DNA from: Oscillospiraceae bacterium
GTDB taxonomy: Bacteria; Bacillota; Clostridia; Oscillospirales; Acutalibacteraceae
Length of the DNA stretch: 64,000 nucleotides
Direction: 5' to 3'
NCBI GenBank assembly: GCA_015065725.1
Contig: SVPV01000002.1
Span: 1-64,000, forward strand
This document shows positions 19,368 through 27,628 of this stretch, one piece after another. The notes under the pieces are model-generated. The model was not told the DNA's origin and did not search any database. It was given only the letters and a program-made list of their open reading frames with translations. The translations under genes were made by a program, and so were the position numbers. Position 1 is the stretch's first letter, and each line of letters opens with the position of its first letter.

Positions 19368-20486
19368 TTATTTAAAATACATATAAACCTGACATTTTAT
19401 CATTCCATTATAAAGCTTGCGGCGTTTATCAGCCATTTTGCCAAAATGCTTTTCAAACTCATCATGCGGACTAATTACAAACGCCTTTACACCGTTGCCG
19501 ATTTTAAAGTTCTCCCCCATAGTTTTATAAAGAGCCTCTGCCTCGCGTACATCAAGCAACCTTTCACCATAAGGTGGGTTTGTAATAATAAGGCTACGCT
19601 CACTCGGACTTACAAAGTCCTTAACGTCAGCCTTTTTAACCTTTATGTACTTACCTACTCCTGCCTTGGCGGCATTAGCGGCGGTAAGCTCTAAAGCGTT
19701 ATCGTCAATATCAAAACCGTATCCCATAAAGTCAATATCACGAAGAATTAAATCCTGTGCTCTGGTTCTTTCCTCATGCCAAACAGATGTTGGCAAAAAG
19801 GAAAACCTTTCGGCTGCAAAGTAGCGGTTTAAACCTGGGGCTAGTTTTTTAGCCATCATAGCCGCTTCAATTAAAATCGTACCGCTACCGCAAAACGGGT
19901 CATAAATATGTGTATCGGGGTAAATGCGTGCCAAATCACACATTGAAGCCGCAAGCGTTTCCTTGATTGGTGCACTGTTTGAATTGCGTCGGTATCCCCT
20001 TTTATGAAGCCCGTCACCCGAGGTATCAATCATCATAGTAACGCTGTTTTTATGTATTGAAAAGCGAATTTTATATTCGGGACCTGTTTCCTCAAACCAA
20101 GAAATTTTATACTTTTCTTTTAGCCTTTCAACCACTGCCTTTTTAATTATTGACTGACAGTCGGGTATGCTGTGAAGCTGTGAGTTAATACTCCAACCGT
20201 TTACGGGAAATGTATCCTTTGCACCGATATAATTTTCCCACGGAAGAGCCTTTACCCCCTCAAAAAGCTCGGTAAAGGTAAGAGCGGTAAATTCACCCAC
20301 ATTTATTAAAACACGCTCGGCAAAGCGAGAGTTTATGTTTGCACGTGCAAGGGTATTAAAATCACCCTCATATAACACCCTACCGTTTTCTGCCGATACA
20401 TTTTCTATTCCCATTCGGCGAAGCTCATCTGCCAAAATACTTTCTGTACCGAAAAGGCAGGGCGACACTAATTTTATCTTATCCAT
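19368..20486 (-). CDS. THUMP-domain class I SAM methyltransferase (RlmL/YpsC-like)
   Basis: This is an RNA guanine or adenine methyltransferase of the RlmL/YpsC type, likely modifying 23S rRNA. The 372-residue protein has a ferredoxin-like N-terminus and a THUMP domain (about 45-155). The Rossmann methyltransferase domain has DPFCGSGTILIEAA for SAM binding and the catalytic TNPPYGERL near residue 313. It starts 10 bases after the fumarase gene. The exact target base is not determinable from sequence. Confidence 0.9.
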   Translation of the reverse strand: MDKIKLVSPCLFGTESILADELRRMGIENVSAENGRVLYEGDFNTLARANINSRFAERVLINVGEFTALTFTELFEGVKALPWENYIGAKDTFPVNGWSINSQLHSIPDCQSIIKKAVVERLKEKYKISWFEETGPEYKIRFSIHKNSVTMMIDTSGDGLHKRGYRRNSNSAPIKETLAASMCDLARIYPDTHIYDPFCGSGTILIEAAMMAKKLAPGLNRYFAAERFSFLPTSVWHEERTRAQDLILRDIDFMGYGFDIDDNALELTAANAAKAGVGKYIKVKKADVKDFVSPSERSLIITNPPYGERLLDVREAEALYKTMGENFKIGNGVKAFVISPHDEFEKHFGKMADKRRKLYNGMIKCQVYMYFK

Positions 20487-20496
20487 CTGTTCACCT

Positions 20497-21342
20497 TTAT
20501 TTTATTACTGTACTACTGTGTCTTGTTACGTGACAGCCTATATTAACCGCTACAGGAAGTCCTGCTATGTGGGTAGGTGCCACCTCTATATTTACCGCTA
20601 AAGCGGTGGTTTTTCCGCCAAAGCCTTGAGGACCGATATCCAGTTCATTGATAAGTCCTAAAAGCTCATCTTCAAGCTCGGCATAATAGCTATCCTCATT
20701 ACGCTTATCTGTACTACGGCAAAGTGCCTTTTTAGAAAGATACGCACACTGTTCAAAGTCGCCGCCGATACCTACCCCCACCACCATTGGCGGACAGGGA
20801 TTATTGGAGGCTTTTTTAACAATCTCCAGCACCGTGTCGATAACGCCTTTTCTTGAATCAAATGGGGTCAGCATTTTAATGCCGCTCATATTTTCACTAC
20901 CAAAGCCTTTTGGTGCTACGGTTATTTTAATTTCGTCACCGTCAACTATACTTGTGTGAATTACCGCAGGTGTATTATCGTCGGTGTTTACACGCCTTAG
21001 CGGGTCAGATACTACAGATTTTCGAAGCAACCCCTTAGAGTATCCCTCTTTAACACCCTCATTAATAGCGTCATAAAGCGAGCCGCCAACAAGCTGCACC
21101 TCTTGACCGATTTCAACAAACACAACCGCCATTCCCGTATCTTGACAGATAGGAATATCCATAGTTTTTGAGGCTTCAATATTTTTTTCTAAATCCTCAA
21201 GTACACTACATGCTAAAGGGTTACATTCAAAGCATTTAGCTTCCTTTATACGCTTTTCAATATCATCGGGTAATTTTTTATTAGCCGTTATACATAATTC
21301 TGCTACCGCGTCGGTAATTCTTTTGACGTCAATTTTATTCAT
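20497..21342 (-). CDS. Class I fumarate hydratase, alpha subunit
   Basis: This is the N-terminal catalytic half of the oxygen-sensitive [4Fe-4S] fumarase (or the related tartrate dehydratase). The 281-residue protein carries the three expected cluster cysteines: PICQDTG (C66), the Cys in GIGGDFEQCAYLSKKAL, and NIGCHVTRH near the end. In two-subunit enzymes the beta subunit normally follows directly; here the next gene is an RNA methyltransferase. The partner must be encoded elsewhere if the enzyme is functional. An 80-base gap with nested hairpins lies upstream. Confidence 0.9.
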   Translation of the reverse strand: MNKIDVKRITDAVAELCITANKKLPDDIEKRIKEAKCFECNPLACSVLEDLEKNIEASKTMDIPICQDTGMAVVFVEIGQEVQLVGGSLYDAINEGVKEGYSKGLLRKSVVSDPLRRVNTDDNTPAVIHTSIVDGDEIKITVAPKGFGSENMSGIKMLTPFDSRKGVIDTVLEIVKKASNNPCPPMVVGVGIGGDFEQCAYLSKKALCRSTDKRNEDSYYAELEDELLGLINELDIGPQGFGGKTTALAVNIEVAPTHIAGLPVAVNIGCHVTRHSSTVIK

Positions 21343-21366
21343 ACTAAAGCCTCCTTTACATAAAAT

Positions 21367-21412
21367 CGGGCAGTCCTATTCCGTGCACCCGCACAGTAAA
21401 CAAGTCTGCCCG
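21367..21412 (-). promoter_or_regulatory. Nested hairpin between yabR and the fumarase gene
   Basis: A CGGGCAG/CTGCCCG stem (outer arms 21367-21373 and 21406-21412) encloses a second GTGC/GCAC hairpin (21383-21394). On the minus strand it is followed by ATTTTAT, a poor U-tract. It may be a weak terminator or processing site that lowers expression of the fumarase gene. Confidence 0.4.
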
Positions 21413-21422
21413 TAAATTTTAA

Positions 21423-21881
21423 TTATCTAGCCCCGCCCGCACCGCGTTTTGTACGTCTAGCTTCGGGATTTTTACGCTTTAAGTCGGAAAACTTTTCATC
21501 GCTTGTCTGCTTAAAGCGGTTCATCATTTCTTCAAAAGATGCCGGCTCTTGCTTTTTAGGCATCCAAGTAAACGAATTATCAGGCTTTGGCGGCTGATAG
21601 GGTTTACGCTCACGCTTTACGTGAGGGCCCTCGTCCTTTTGCTCTGCCTCCAAAGCACGCTTAATGCTAAGGCTTATCTTTCCCTCTTCTGAAACGGTAA
21701 GCACCTTTGCTTTAACCTGGTCATTTTCCTTAAAATGTTCACGAATGTCATTAACGTAGGTGCGTGCCACCTCTGAAATATGTACCATTCCTGATTTTCC
21801 CTCACCGATGTCCACAAAAAGACCAAAATTGGTGATTCCGGTAATTTTACCTTCTACAATGTCTCCGACCTTTAACTGCAT
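21423..21881 (-). CDS. yabR: S1 RNA-binding domain protein (YabR-like)
   Basis: A single S1 domain occupies residues 1-75 (LKVGDIVEGKITGITNFGLF, then GMVHISEVARTYVNDI and VKAKVLTVSEEGKISLSIK), giving RNA binding. The remaining 75 residues are charged and low-complexity, with many Lys, Arg, Pro and Glu, ending KRGAGGAR. The protein sits directly after divIC, as yabR does in Bacillus. Function in that family is poorly known; it has been linked to ribosomes and stress. No enzymatic motif is seen. Confidence 0.88.
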   Translation of the reverse strand: MQLKVGDIVEGKITGITNFGLFVDIGEGKSGMVHISEVARTYVNDIREHFKENDQVKAKVLTVSEEGKISLSIKRALEAEQKDEGPHVKRERKPYQPPKPDNSFTWMPKKQEPASFEEMMNRFKQTSDEKFSDLKRKNPEARRTKRGAGGAR

Positions 21882-21921
21882 AAACGCTGTTTGTCCTCCT
21901 CAAACACAATGAATAAATATA

Positions 21922-22218
21922 TTATTTTCCTGAAATGTCTATAAAGATTTGTTCATCAGAATAGACATAGCCAAGTCTTTCCCTTGCAGCCCTTTCAACA
22001 AGCTCATCGTGTGAGTCGCTTTCAAGCAGGCTTTTAAGCTCGTCAATATCGGTCTGCTGAACCGAAAGCTGTGCTTCAAGCTCTCGAAGCTCGGCACGGC
22101 TATCATTAAGCGTAGACCAAAGACCGACAAGTGTTGCTATCATATAAACCGAAATACCTATAATTAAAAGTCGCCAAAGTACACTTTTCTTGCGTTCCCG
22201 AGCCATATCATTTGACAC
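21922..22218 (-). CDS. divIC: Septum formation initiator, DivIC/FtsB family
   Basis: DivIC is a bitopic division protein that works with FtsL and DivIB at the septum. The 98-residue product has a short cytoplasmic basic start, one membrane segment (about 14-34), a coiled coil (about 38-66), and a C-terminal segment with ERAARERLGYVYSDE, the typical end of the family. A GGAG site lies 6 bases before the start. Its place between yabQ and yabR is the Bacillus order. Confidence 0.9.
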   Translation of the reverse strand: MSNDMARERKKSVLWRLLIIGISVYMIATLVGLWSTLNDSRAELRELEAQLSVQQTDIDELKSLLESDSHDELVERAARERLGYVYSDEQIFIDISGK

Positions 22219-22281
22219 TCCGATTTTTTAAAAAATTTCCCTTACTATACCGTTTAGTATACAACAACCCACACACATTTT

Positions 22282-22716
22282 TCAAGCCTTTTTTCTCTTT
22301 ATAAAAGGTTTTTTTAATGTTTTTTTAGAAATTTTAATTCTTTTTAGGGCAAAACGGGTGAACCGCCTGAAAAACGCCCTTAATTTATTACCTAAAACCT
22401 TAAATATCTTAAAAAGTCCCAAAAGCAAAAAAAGAAAAACTCTTGAAAGAGTAAGCCTTGAAAAAATGAACCCTGATACCGAGCCTAAAAAGACATACAT
22501 TCTAATCTGCCCGTTTGTAAAGACCATAAAAAAAGTAAAATAGATTATAGCTAGTATAAGCCAATACAAAACGTCAAACAGAAAAACCAGAGGTGCTTTA
22601 GGCTTAAAGCTTTTATTTAATGCTCTTAAAAAATCATACAAAAAAGCCGCCGTTATACCAAGCGGCAACGAGCAAACAAGCCCTAGCATTTGAAAGCCAA
22701 CGTCTATTTCCCACAT
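22282..22716 (-). CDS. yabQ: Spore cortex biosynthesis protein YabQ
   Basis: YabQ is a polytopic membrane protein needed for spore cortex formation. The 144-residue product has a first membrane segment at about 8-30, then the family segment AFLYDFLRALNK, two further membrane helices (about 44-66 and 74-100), and a very basic C-terminus rich in Lys and Arg. The start codon directly abuts the yabP stop with no gap, implying coupling. Assignment rests on topology, the conserved YDFLR segment and the gene order. Confidence 0.87.
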   Translation of the reverse strand: MWEIDVGFQMLGLVCSLPLGITAAFLYDFLRALNKSFKPKAPLVFLFDVLYWLILAIIYFTFFMVFTNGQIRMYVFLGSVSGFIFSRLTLSRVFLFLLLGLFKIFKVLGNKLRAFFRRFTRFALKRIKISKKTLKKPFIKRKKA

Positions 22717-22986
22717 TTACCTAAACACTCGCTTTAAAAAGCTGCCCTTGTTATTAAGCGAGGTGTATACCGCAGCATGTATTTTCCCCTCTGCTAAAAG
22801 GTCGCCCGTTTCGGTGTTAAAGCTTATTATATGAAGTCCCTCGCCCTTTACTGTAAGACCACCCAAAACGGTATCAAGAATAAGCGTTTCGTCATCAAAA
22901 GCCTTGACCTCCAAAACGCCCGAAATATTAAGATTTTTTCTTTCATCAATTATAATTTTATGTGCAAGATTTAATTTTTCATCCAA
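22717..22986 (-). CDS. yabP: Sporulation protein YabP
   Basis: YabP belongs with YabQ to the SigE-controlled sporulation genes. The product (about 89 residues) has the family pattern: HKIIIDERKNLNISGV, then a beta-rich VLGGLTVKGEGLHII and LNTETGDL-like end. No ATG fits. A GTG at 22995 overlaps the ribosome binding site AGAGGTG, so I favour the TTG at 22986 (MDEKLNLAHK), 8 bases after GAGG. That site lies in a hairpin arm. The start is therefore uncertain by three codons. Confidence 0.85.
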   Translation of the reverse strand: MDEKLNLAHKIIIDERKNLNISGVLEVKAFDDETLILDTVLGGLTVKGEGLHIISFNTETGDLLAEGKIHAAVYTSLNNKGSFLKRVFR

Positions 22987-22989
22987 AAC

Positions 22990-23028
22990 AAACACCTCTA
23001 TTTAAAAATATTAAACAGAGGCGTGTTT
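22990..23028 (-). promoter_or_regulatory. Hairpin covering the yabP ribosome binding site
   Basis: On the minus strand AAACAC-CCTCT (with one bulged G) pairs with AGAGGTGTTT, and an inner TTTAA/TTAAA extends it. The downstream arm contains the yabP Shine-Dalgarno sequence, so folding would hide it. There is no U-run, so this looks more like translational control or an RNA-processing site than a terminator. Confidence 0.45.
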
Positions 23029-23047
23029 TATTCTATATTGAGCTTGA

Positions 23048-23302
23048 TTAAGCTATTATTTCGTAAAGCAATGCGGCATCGTCCTTGCGGACAACCTCAG
23101 TAACCTCGGTAATTTTCAAGGTTACCGTTCGTGTACCGAATGTAATTTCAACCACATCGCCCACCTTTACGTCATAAGAAGCACGGGCTACCTTACCGTT
23201 AACTGTAACTCTGCCCGCATCGCAAGCTTCATTTGCGATAGTTCGCCTTTTTATAAGACGTGAAACCTTTAAATATTTATCCAGTCGCATAATTTTTCCC
23301 AC
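23048..23302 (-). CDS. rqcP: S4-domain RNA-binding protein RqcP/YabO
   Basis: RqcP is a small S4-domain protein that works with RqcH on obstructed 50S subunits to add C-terminal alanine tails. The 84-residue product is essentially one S4 domain: MRLDKYLKVSRLIKRRTIA, then GRVTVNGKVARASYDVKVGD. It sits directly upstream of yabP, as in Bacillus, where this gene is yabO. Heat-shock Hsp15 is a related alternative, but the context favours RqcP. Confidence 0.9.
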   Translation of the reverse strand: MGKIMRLDKYLKVSRLIKRRTIANEACDAGRVTVNGKVARASYDVKVGDVVEITFGTRTVTLKITEVTEVVRKDDAALLYEIIA

Positions 23303-23323
23303 TTTGTAATTTAGAAAATTTTA

Positions 23324-23348
23324 GGACTGCCACAAAAAGTGACAGTCC
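23324..23348 (-). terminator. Probable terminator after hup
   Basis: GGACTG-x-CAC and GTG-x-CAGTCC pair around a five-base loop with one mismatch. On the minus strand the hairpin is followed by TAAAATTTTC. The imperfect tract suggests partial readthrough into rqcP and the sporulation genes. Confidence 0.6.
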
Positions 23349-23365
23349 CGAATTAATAAATTTAA

Positions 23366-23641
23366 TTACTTAGCAACGGTATCCTTTAAAGCCTTACCAG
23401 CCTTGAATACGGGATTCTTGGAAGCAGCAATTTTGATTGTCTGCTTTGTCTGAGGATTGATACCTGTTCTAGCTGCACGCTCACGTACCTCGAAAGTACC
23501 AAAGCCTACAAGTTGAATTTTGTCACCCTTCTTAAGAGTATCTGCAACTGTGTCTGTGAAAGCTGCAAGAGCCTTTTCTGCGTCCTTTTTAGAAAGATTT
23601 GCTTTTTCAGCAATAGCTGCTACTAATTCTGTTTTGTTCAT
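23366..23641 (-). CDS. hup: Nucleoid-associated protein HU
   Basis: HU is a dimeric DNA-bending protein. The 91-residue product ([20 protein letters not shown]) has the DNA-binding arm signature [20 protein letters not shown] and the C-terminal helix. I start at 23641, after GGAGG, rather than at an in-frame ATG five codons upstream that overlaps the ribosome binding site. It has its own promoter and a probable terminator. HU next to rqcP and the sporulation genes is common in Clostridia. Confidence 0.97.
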   Translation of the reverse strand: MNKTELVAAIAEKANLSKKDAEKALAAFTDTVADTLKKGDKIQLVGFGTFEVRERAARTGINPQTKQTIKIAASKNPVFKAGKALKDTVAK

Positions 23642-23726
23642 AATAAGAACCTCCATAAATTTTTATACAACACTTAAGTTGTTAATATACGCTTGTACTT
23701 TAGGACAAGCCTACATGTACTATATA

Positions 23727-23755
23727 AATCTAACATATAAATTTAAAAAAATCAA
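23727..23755 (-). promoter_or_regulatory. Sigma-A promoter for hup
   Basis: On the minus strand TTGATT (23750-23755), 17 bases, TAGATT (23727-23732). The leader of about 80 bases contains GCTTGT/ACAAGC and ACAAC/GTTGT hairpins ahead of the hup ribosome binding site. Confidence 0.7.
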
Positions 23756-23810
23756 TAGATTTTAGTAAATTTTAGCCTTTTTTTGCTATTTTTTTGAATT
23801 TTTGTTAATT

Positions 23811-25496
23811 TTAACGAATTATTTTAAGCTTTAAACACCATTTTAAAAGCATTTCACCCTTTGGAAGAGCCAAAACATCCTCCTCTTCAAAGGTGTTAAG
23901 GGCTACTAAAGCCACTAAATATACTACTGCCGCAGCAGCTATAGCTGCCACAGTTATAAGCTTGGAGGTGCCGACTGCAGACACCGCATAAGCTGCAATT
24001 CCGCAAGACGCTGCCGCCAAAAACGGTTTTAAAAGCACCTTTTTAAAGGACGGCTTTACGCCCGTTGCCCTTATAAGTGTTATAAGGTTTGCTATAAACA
24101 CAAACAAATAACAAGCAAAGGTTCCTGCCGCAGCACCTTGAATATTAATTGACGGTATGCCTACAAAGATAAAGTTTACTATGATTTTTAAAGCCGCTCC
24201 TATAGCGATATTGCGAAGTGCCGCAACCTGATAGCCTATTGCCTGAAGCATACTTGTCATAGGAATAGCAAGTCCTGCAAAAAATGCCGCAAACCCAAAA
24301 ATACGCATCATAGGTGTACCGATTTCTACCGATGCTACACTTTCATAAAGAAGTGACATTATGCCGCCGCCAACCGCCACAAAGCCGATACCTGCAGGCA
24401 TAGCAATGAGTGCGGTGGTTTTAATCATAGAATCAATATTACGCTTTATAAGCGGTTTATCCTTTTTAACCCAAGAGGACGCAAGCACCGGAAGTGCACT
24501 AACACCCAAAACCGAGGTGATTGTAGGAATAAGATTATAAACAGTAAATGCCTTACCCCTTATACCGTAAAGGAATGTCGGAACAGCCTCATTTGTAAGT
24601 ATTTCCGAGGCGGTAGCATTATAATCCGCTATAGAAGCACTATACATATCGGTTATTATATGGCCGCCCGATTCCATAAGATGCGATAGCTGCCACTTTA
24701 CCATAGAAACGTCTACAAGCGAGGCAATATTATTTGCAAGCGAAGCCACAACCACAGGGATAGCTATCGATATCAGTGCCTTTAAGGTGGCTTTTGATGC
24801 CATCGGCTCGGGACTTGAAGCTAATTCTTCTTCGGTAATCATATCGCCCTTAAATTTGTAACGGAGTCGCAAGAAGAGTGCTGACGCCGCCGCACCTACC
24901 GTAATACCGAGCATAGCACCTGCCGCCGCAAGAGCCACATTGTCGGTGATTTTCATTACAGCATAGGCAAAGCCTAACCCTAGCACCAGTTTACCCATTG
25001 CCTCTATAATATCGGAGGCGGCAGTTGGGTACATATTACGAAGTCCCTCATAATATCCCCTATAGGTTGACATTATACAGCAAAACAAAAGCGAGGGTGC
25101 TATTGCAAACAGACTGTATACTGTTTTTCCCGTTTGGTCGGTTATTCTAACAAACGGATATATCAGTATAAGCATTAATAAAAGACCTGCAAAGCCGGTT
25201 ACAAAAAACGCCTTTTTGGTAACAGACAGACTTCGTCTTACATCCTTATATCTGCCCGCCGCCATATGCTCTGCCACAAGGCGAGATACCGCAATAGGCA
25301 GTCCCGCCATTGAAAGTGAATATATAGGTGTAAACAAATCGTACGCCGAGGAAAAATAGCCAAAGCCCAAATCACCTATAAGATTTGAAAGGGGTATTTT
25401 AAAAATCGCACCAATTAGTTTTACTATCATTGTAGAGCAAAGCAGAATTACAGCACCGTATTCAAAGCTTTGCTGTTTTCTTGTTTTATTAGGCAT
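23811..25496 (-). CDS. SpoVB/YabM-like polysaccharide flippase (MOP superfamily)
   Basis: The 561-residue integral membrane protein has about 14 predicted helices and the MOP-family start: AVILLCSTMIVKLIGAIFKI, then FGYFSSAYDLFTPIYSLSMA. Relatives flip lipid-linked sugars; SpoVB is needed for spore cortex and YabM is a close homologue lying near yabP in Bacillus. Its position just upstream of hup and the yab genes fits a sporulation or envelope role. Direction-dependent substrate specificity (lipid II or another precursor) cannot be told from sequence. It follows the nucleosidase gene by 9 bases. Confidence 0.88.
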   Translation of the reverse strand: MPNKTRKQQSFEYGAVILLCSTMIVKLIGAIFKIPLSNLIGDLGFGYFSSAYDLFTPIYSLSMAGLPIAVSRLVAEHMAAGRYKDVRRSLSVTKKAFFVTGFAGLLLMLILIYPFVRITDQTGKTVYSLFAIAPSLLFCCIMSTYRGYYEGLRNMYPTAASDIIEAMGKLVLGLGFAYAVMKITDNVALAAAGAMLGITVGAAASALFLRLRYKFKGDMITEEELASSPEPMASKATLKALISIAIPVVVASLANNIASLVDVSMVKWQLSHLMESGGHIITDMYSASIADYNATASEILTNEAVPTFLYGIRGKAFTVYNLIPTITSVLGVSALPVLASSWVKKDKPLIKRNIDSMIKTTALIAMPAGIGFVAVGGGIMSLLYESVASVEIGTPMMRIFGFAAFFAGLAIPMTSMLQAIGYQVAALRNIAIGAALKIIVNFIFVGIPSINIQGAAAGTFACYLFVFIANLITLIRATGVKPSFKKVLLKPFLAAASCGIAAYAVSAVGTSKLITVAAIAAAAVVYLVALVALNTFEEEDVLALPKGEMLLKWCLKLKIIR

Positions 25497-25505
25497 TTTA
25501 TTCTC

Positions 25506-26219
25506 CTAAAACTTTTTTGAATTAATAACCGAAAGCACTATTCTTTCAAATATATCGGTAAGTACGGTCTCCCCCGATGTATTCATTTCGTTATAGCTGT
25601 CAACCGCACTCTCCCCTGCATCATCAGATATACGGCGAAGTGCAATAAAAGGCACCGACATCATATCACAAACCGAGGCAATAGCACCCGTTTCCATATC
25701 GCAAGACATTGCACCGAAATTATTTTTAAAGAAATCCCTGTCCGCCGCACTGCATATAAAACGGTCGCCGCAAACAGCTGTACCCTGCTTCATTTTAGGA
25801 TATAGCGAAGATATAATTTCTTTAAGATTCTTATCGGCTTCATAGATATACTTCTGTCTTGGTTTTTCACAAGGTGCATAGCCAATTGTAGTTAAATCAA
25901 AATCGTGTTCTAAAAACCTGTCGGCTACTATAGTTTCACCACGGCAAACACCGCTTATACCGCCCGACAGACCATAGTTTAATATAACCGAACAGCCTTT
26001 ATTTATAAGATACATAGCGGCAGCTGCGGCATTAACCTTGCCTATGCCGCAATTTATACACAAAACCTCTGCCTCGCCGCTTTCGGTTTTCAAAAGATAA
26101 CTGTTATTATCGCGTTCAATTTCCATTTTAGAGGGTATTTCACTTTTAGCCCAAAGCTCACAAAGGGGCTTGTACTCCTCAACGTCGGCAACTACAACAC
26201 CTATTTTTAAATTTCCCAT
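25506..26219 (-). CDS. mtnN: MTA/SAH nucleosidase-like phosphorylase family protein
   Basis: The enzyme family cleaves 5'-methylthioadenosine and S-adenosylhomocysteine to adenine and a sugar. The product of 237 residues (MGNLKIGVVVADVEEYKPLC) has the purine-phosphorylase fold: NYGLSGGISG at about 85-95, and CDMETGAIASVC, with the conserved Glu and the later ISDDA catalytic Asp. The ribosome binding site is weak (GAGG at the end of the preceding gene). An in-frame upstream ATG at 26264 lies inside that gene and is rejected. Other nucleoside phosphorylases remain possible. Confidence 0.8.
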   Translation of the reverse strand: MGNLKIGVVVADVEEYKPLCELWAKSEIPSKMEIERDNNSYLLKTESGEAEVLCINCGIGKVNAAAAAMYLINKGCSVILNYGLSGGISGVCRGETIVADRFLEHDFDLTTIGYAPCEKPRQKYIYEADKNLKEIISSLYPKMKQGTAVCGDRFICSAADRDFFKNNFGAMSCDMETGAIASVCDMMSVPFIALRRISDDAGESAVDSYNEMNTSGETVLTDIFERIVLSVINSKKF

Positions 26220-26227
26220 AATTCTTA

Positions 26228-26602
26228 TTATTCCTCGCTGTCTATTATCAGCTTTTCGCCGCAATTATTGCAGAATTTTGCATTTTCAGGCACAGCAGCA
26301 CTGCAAGCAGGGCATAAACGCTTTGCCTTTGCAGCTAAAATTTCAGCATTAAGCTTTTCAATTTCGTCAAGCTTTTCCTTTATAGCCTCTACAGTGTCCT
26401 TAACATTTTCGTCAGCCTCACCGTTTGCTAAAACGGTTTCAAAATAGTACTTGCCAAGCTTCGCATAATCCTTTTGAAGCTTTGCTTTAAGGGAATTCAC
26501 GTCAAACTTCTGCTTTTCGGTGGTAACAATTTCCTCCGTTTTTTTAGAAACCACGCCAAAAGCTTCCTTTGCCTTAACAATTGCATTATCCAAAAAATCC
26601 AT
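26228..26602 (-). CDS. Coiled-coil protein with C-terminal zinc ribbon
   Basis: I do not recognise a named family. The 124-residue protein has a charged helical region with heptad character (about 1-90), then a double-CxxC zinc ribbon: CPAC near 98-101 and CNNC near 111-114, ending CGEKLIIDSEE. There is no membrane segment or signal peptide. I choose the ATG at 26602, 8 bases after AAGGAG; the ATG at 26608 is too close. It heads an operon with the nucleosidase and flippase genes. Confidence 0.75.
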   Translation of the reverse strand: MDFLDNAIVKAKEAFGVVSKKTEEIVTTEKQKFDVNSLKAKLQKDYAKLGKYYFETVLANGEADENVKDTVEAIKEKLDEIEKLNAEILAAKAKRLCPACSAAVPENAKFCNNCGEKLIIDSEE

Positions 26603-26643
26603 AACCATTCTCCTTTTTATTTATAATTTTATTTTCTAAAATA

Positions 26644-26672
26644 ATTTTAACACACAAATAAGCTTAGCTCAA
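26644..26672 (-). promoter_or_regulatory. Promoter for the zinc-ribbon/nucleosidase/flippase operon
   Basis: On the minus strand TTGAGC (26667-26672), 17 bases, TAAAAT (26644-26649), about 45 bases before the zinc-ribbon gene. Confidence 0.65.
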
Positions 26673-26695
26673 TACGAAAATTGTAAACATTTATT

Positions 26696-27628
26696 TTAGC
26701 GGTTGTATTTTCCGTCGCCTATAAACTCACGTATCAGTGAATTTTCCGGCACTGCCGAATAGGGTAAATCCACAAAATTTTCTACACCCTTTACGGTCTC
26801 GTAAAAATACTCATACCCCCTATGCTCTCGGTCTACTTCACCCAACATTTCGCTAAAGCGTTTTTTATAAAGAGCAGGCTCATACCTATGAAATGTTTTA
26901 AAAATCTTATCAGCAGTACCTTTAAAGCAATAAAGATACTTCCTTTCACCCTTTACAACATCCTCCCATAAGGTTAAGGTGTTGTTTATATCGCTATTTC
27001 TATAAACCTCGTCACGAAGTGCTCTTCGCATAAGTCTTATCTTTCGGCTTGAAAGCAGTAGCTCTCCCTTATCATCGGTAACACCCGAATTTACACTTAT
27101 ATAAATTTTATAAATGTTTTTTTGGGGTACTAAATCGGTAATAACAGGATTTAGTGCATGCAAACCCTCTACAATAACAATACCACGCTTGCCGATATCA
27201 ACGCTTTTTGCTCCCTTTTTCGAGGTACGGGTTTTAAAATCGTACTCGGGTAGGTCTGTTTTTCCCGTTTCTACTATTTCATTAAGACATTTTTTTATAA
27301 GGCTTATATCAAGCGAATTTACCGACTCAATATCCTTTTTGCCGTCGGGCAAGGTGGGTAATTCGTCATAAGAATAATAAAAATCGTCAAGGGAAACTAT
27401 AATAGTCTTTTCACCAAGGGCTGTCAGTCTTTCGGCTAAAATATGTGCCGATGTCGTCTTGCCCGAAGCCGACGGTCCTGCCAATGCCACAATTTTTATA
27501 TCGTCATTATCGGCAATTATTTGTGCGGTAGAAAAAATCTCATCGTGATATTCCTTTTCGCAAAGCTCTATAAAAGCCTTACTGTCAGATAAAATCGCCT
27601 TGTTTATTTCATTTAGAGTACTCTTCAT
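26696..27628 (-). CDS. Uridine kinase-like nucleoside kinase
   Basis: A P-loop kinase of the phosphoribulokinase/uridine kinase family. It has Walker A GPSASGKTTSA near residue 50, Walker B-like IVSLDDFYYSYDELP, and VIVEGLHALNPVI followed by the lid region RLMRRALRDEVYRNS. I place the start at 27628 (MKSTLNEINK, about 310 residues) after AAGGAA; the ATG at 27670 would lie deeper in hemZ. It overlaps hemZ by 20 bases. Proteins of this type in Clostridia often carry extra N-terminal sequence; the true nucleoside substrate is not clear. Confidence 0.82.
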   Translation of the reverse strand: MKSTLNEINKAILSDSKAFIELCEKEYHDEIFSTAQIIADNDDIKIVALAGPSASGKTTSAHILAERLTALGEKTIIVSLDDFYYSYDELPTLPDGKKDIESVNSLDISLIKKCLNEIVETGKTDLPEYDFKTRTSKKGAKSVDIGKRGIVIVEGLHALNPVITDLVPQKNIYKIYISVNSGVTDDKGELLLSSRKIRLMRRALRDEVYRNSDINNTLTLWEDVVKGERKYLYCFKGTADKIFKTFHRYEPALYKKRFSEMLGEVDREHRGYEYFYETVKGVENFVDLPYSAVPENSLIREFIGDGKYNR

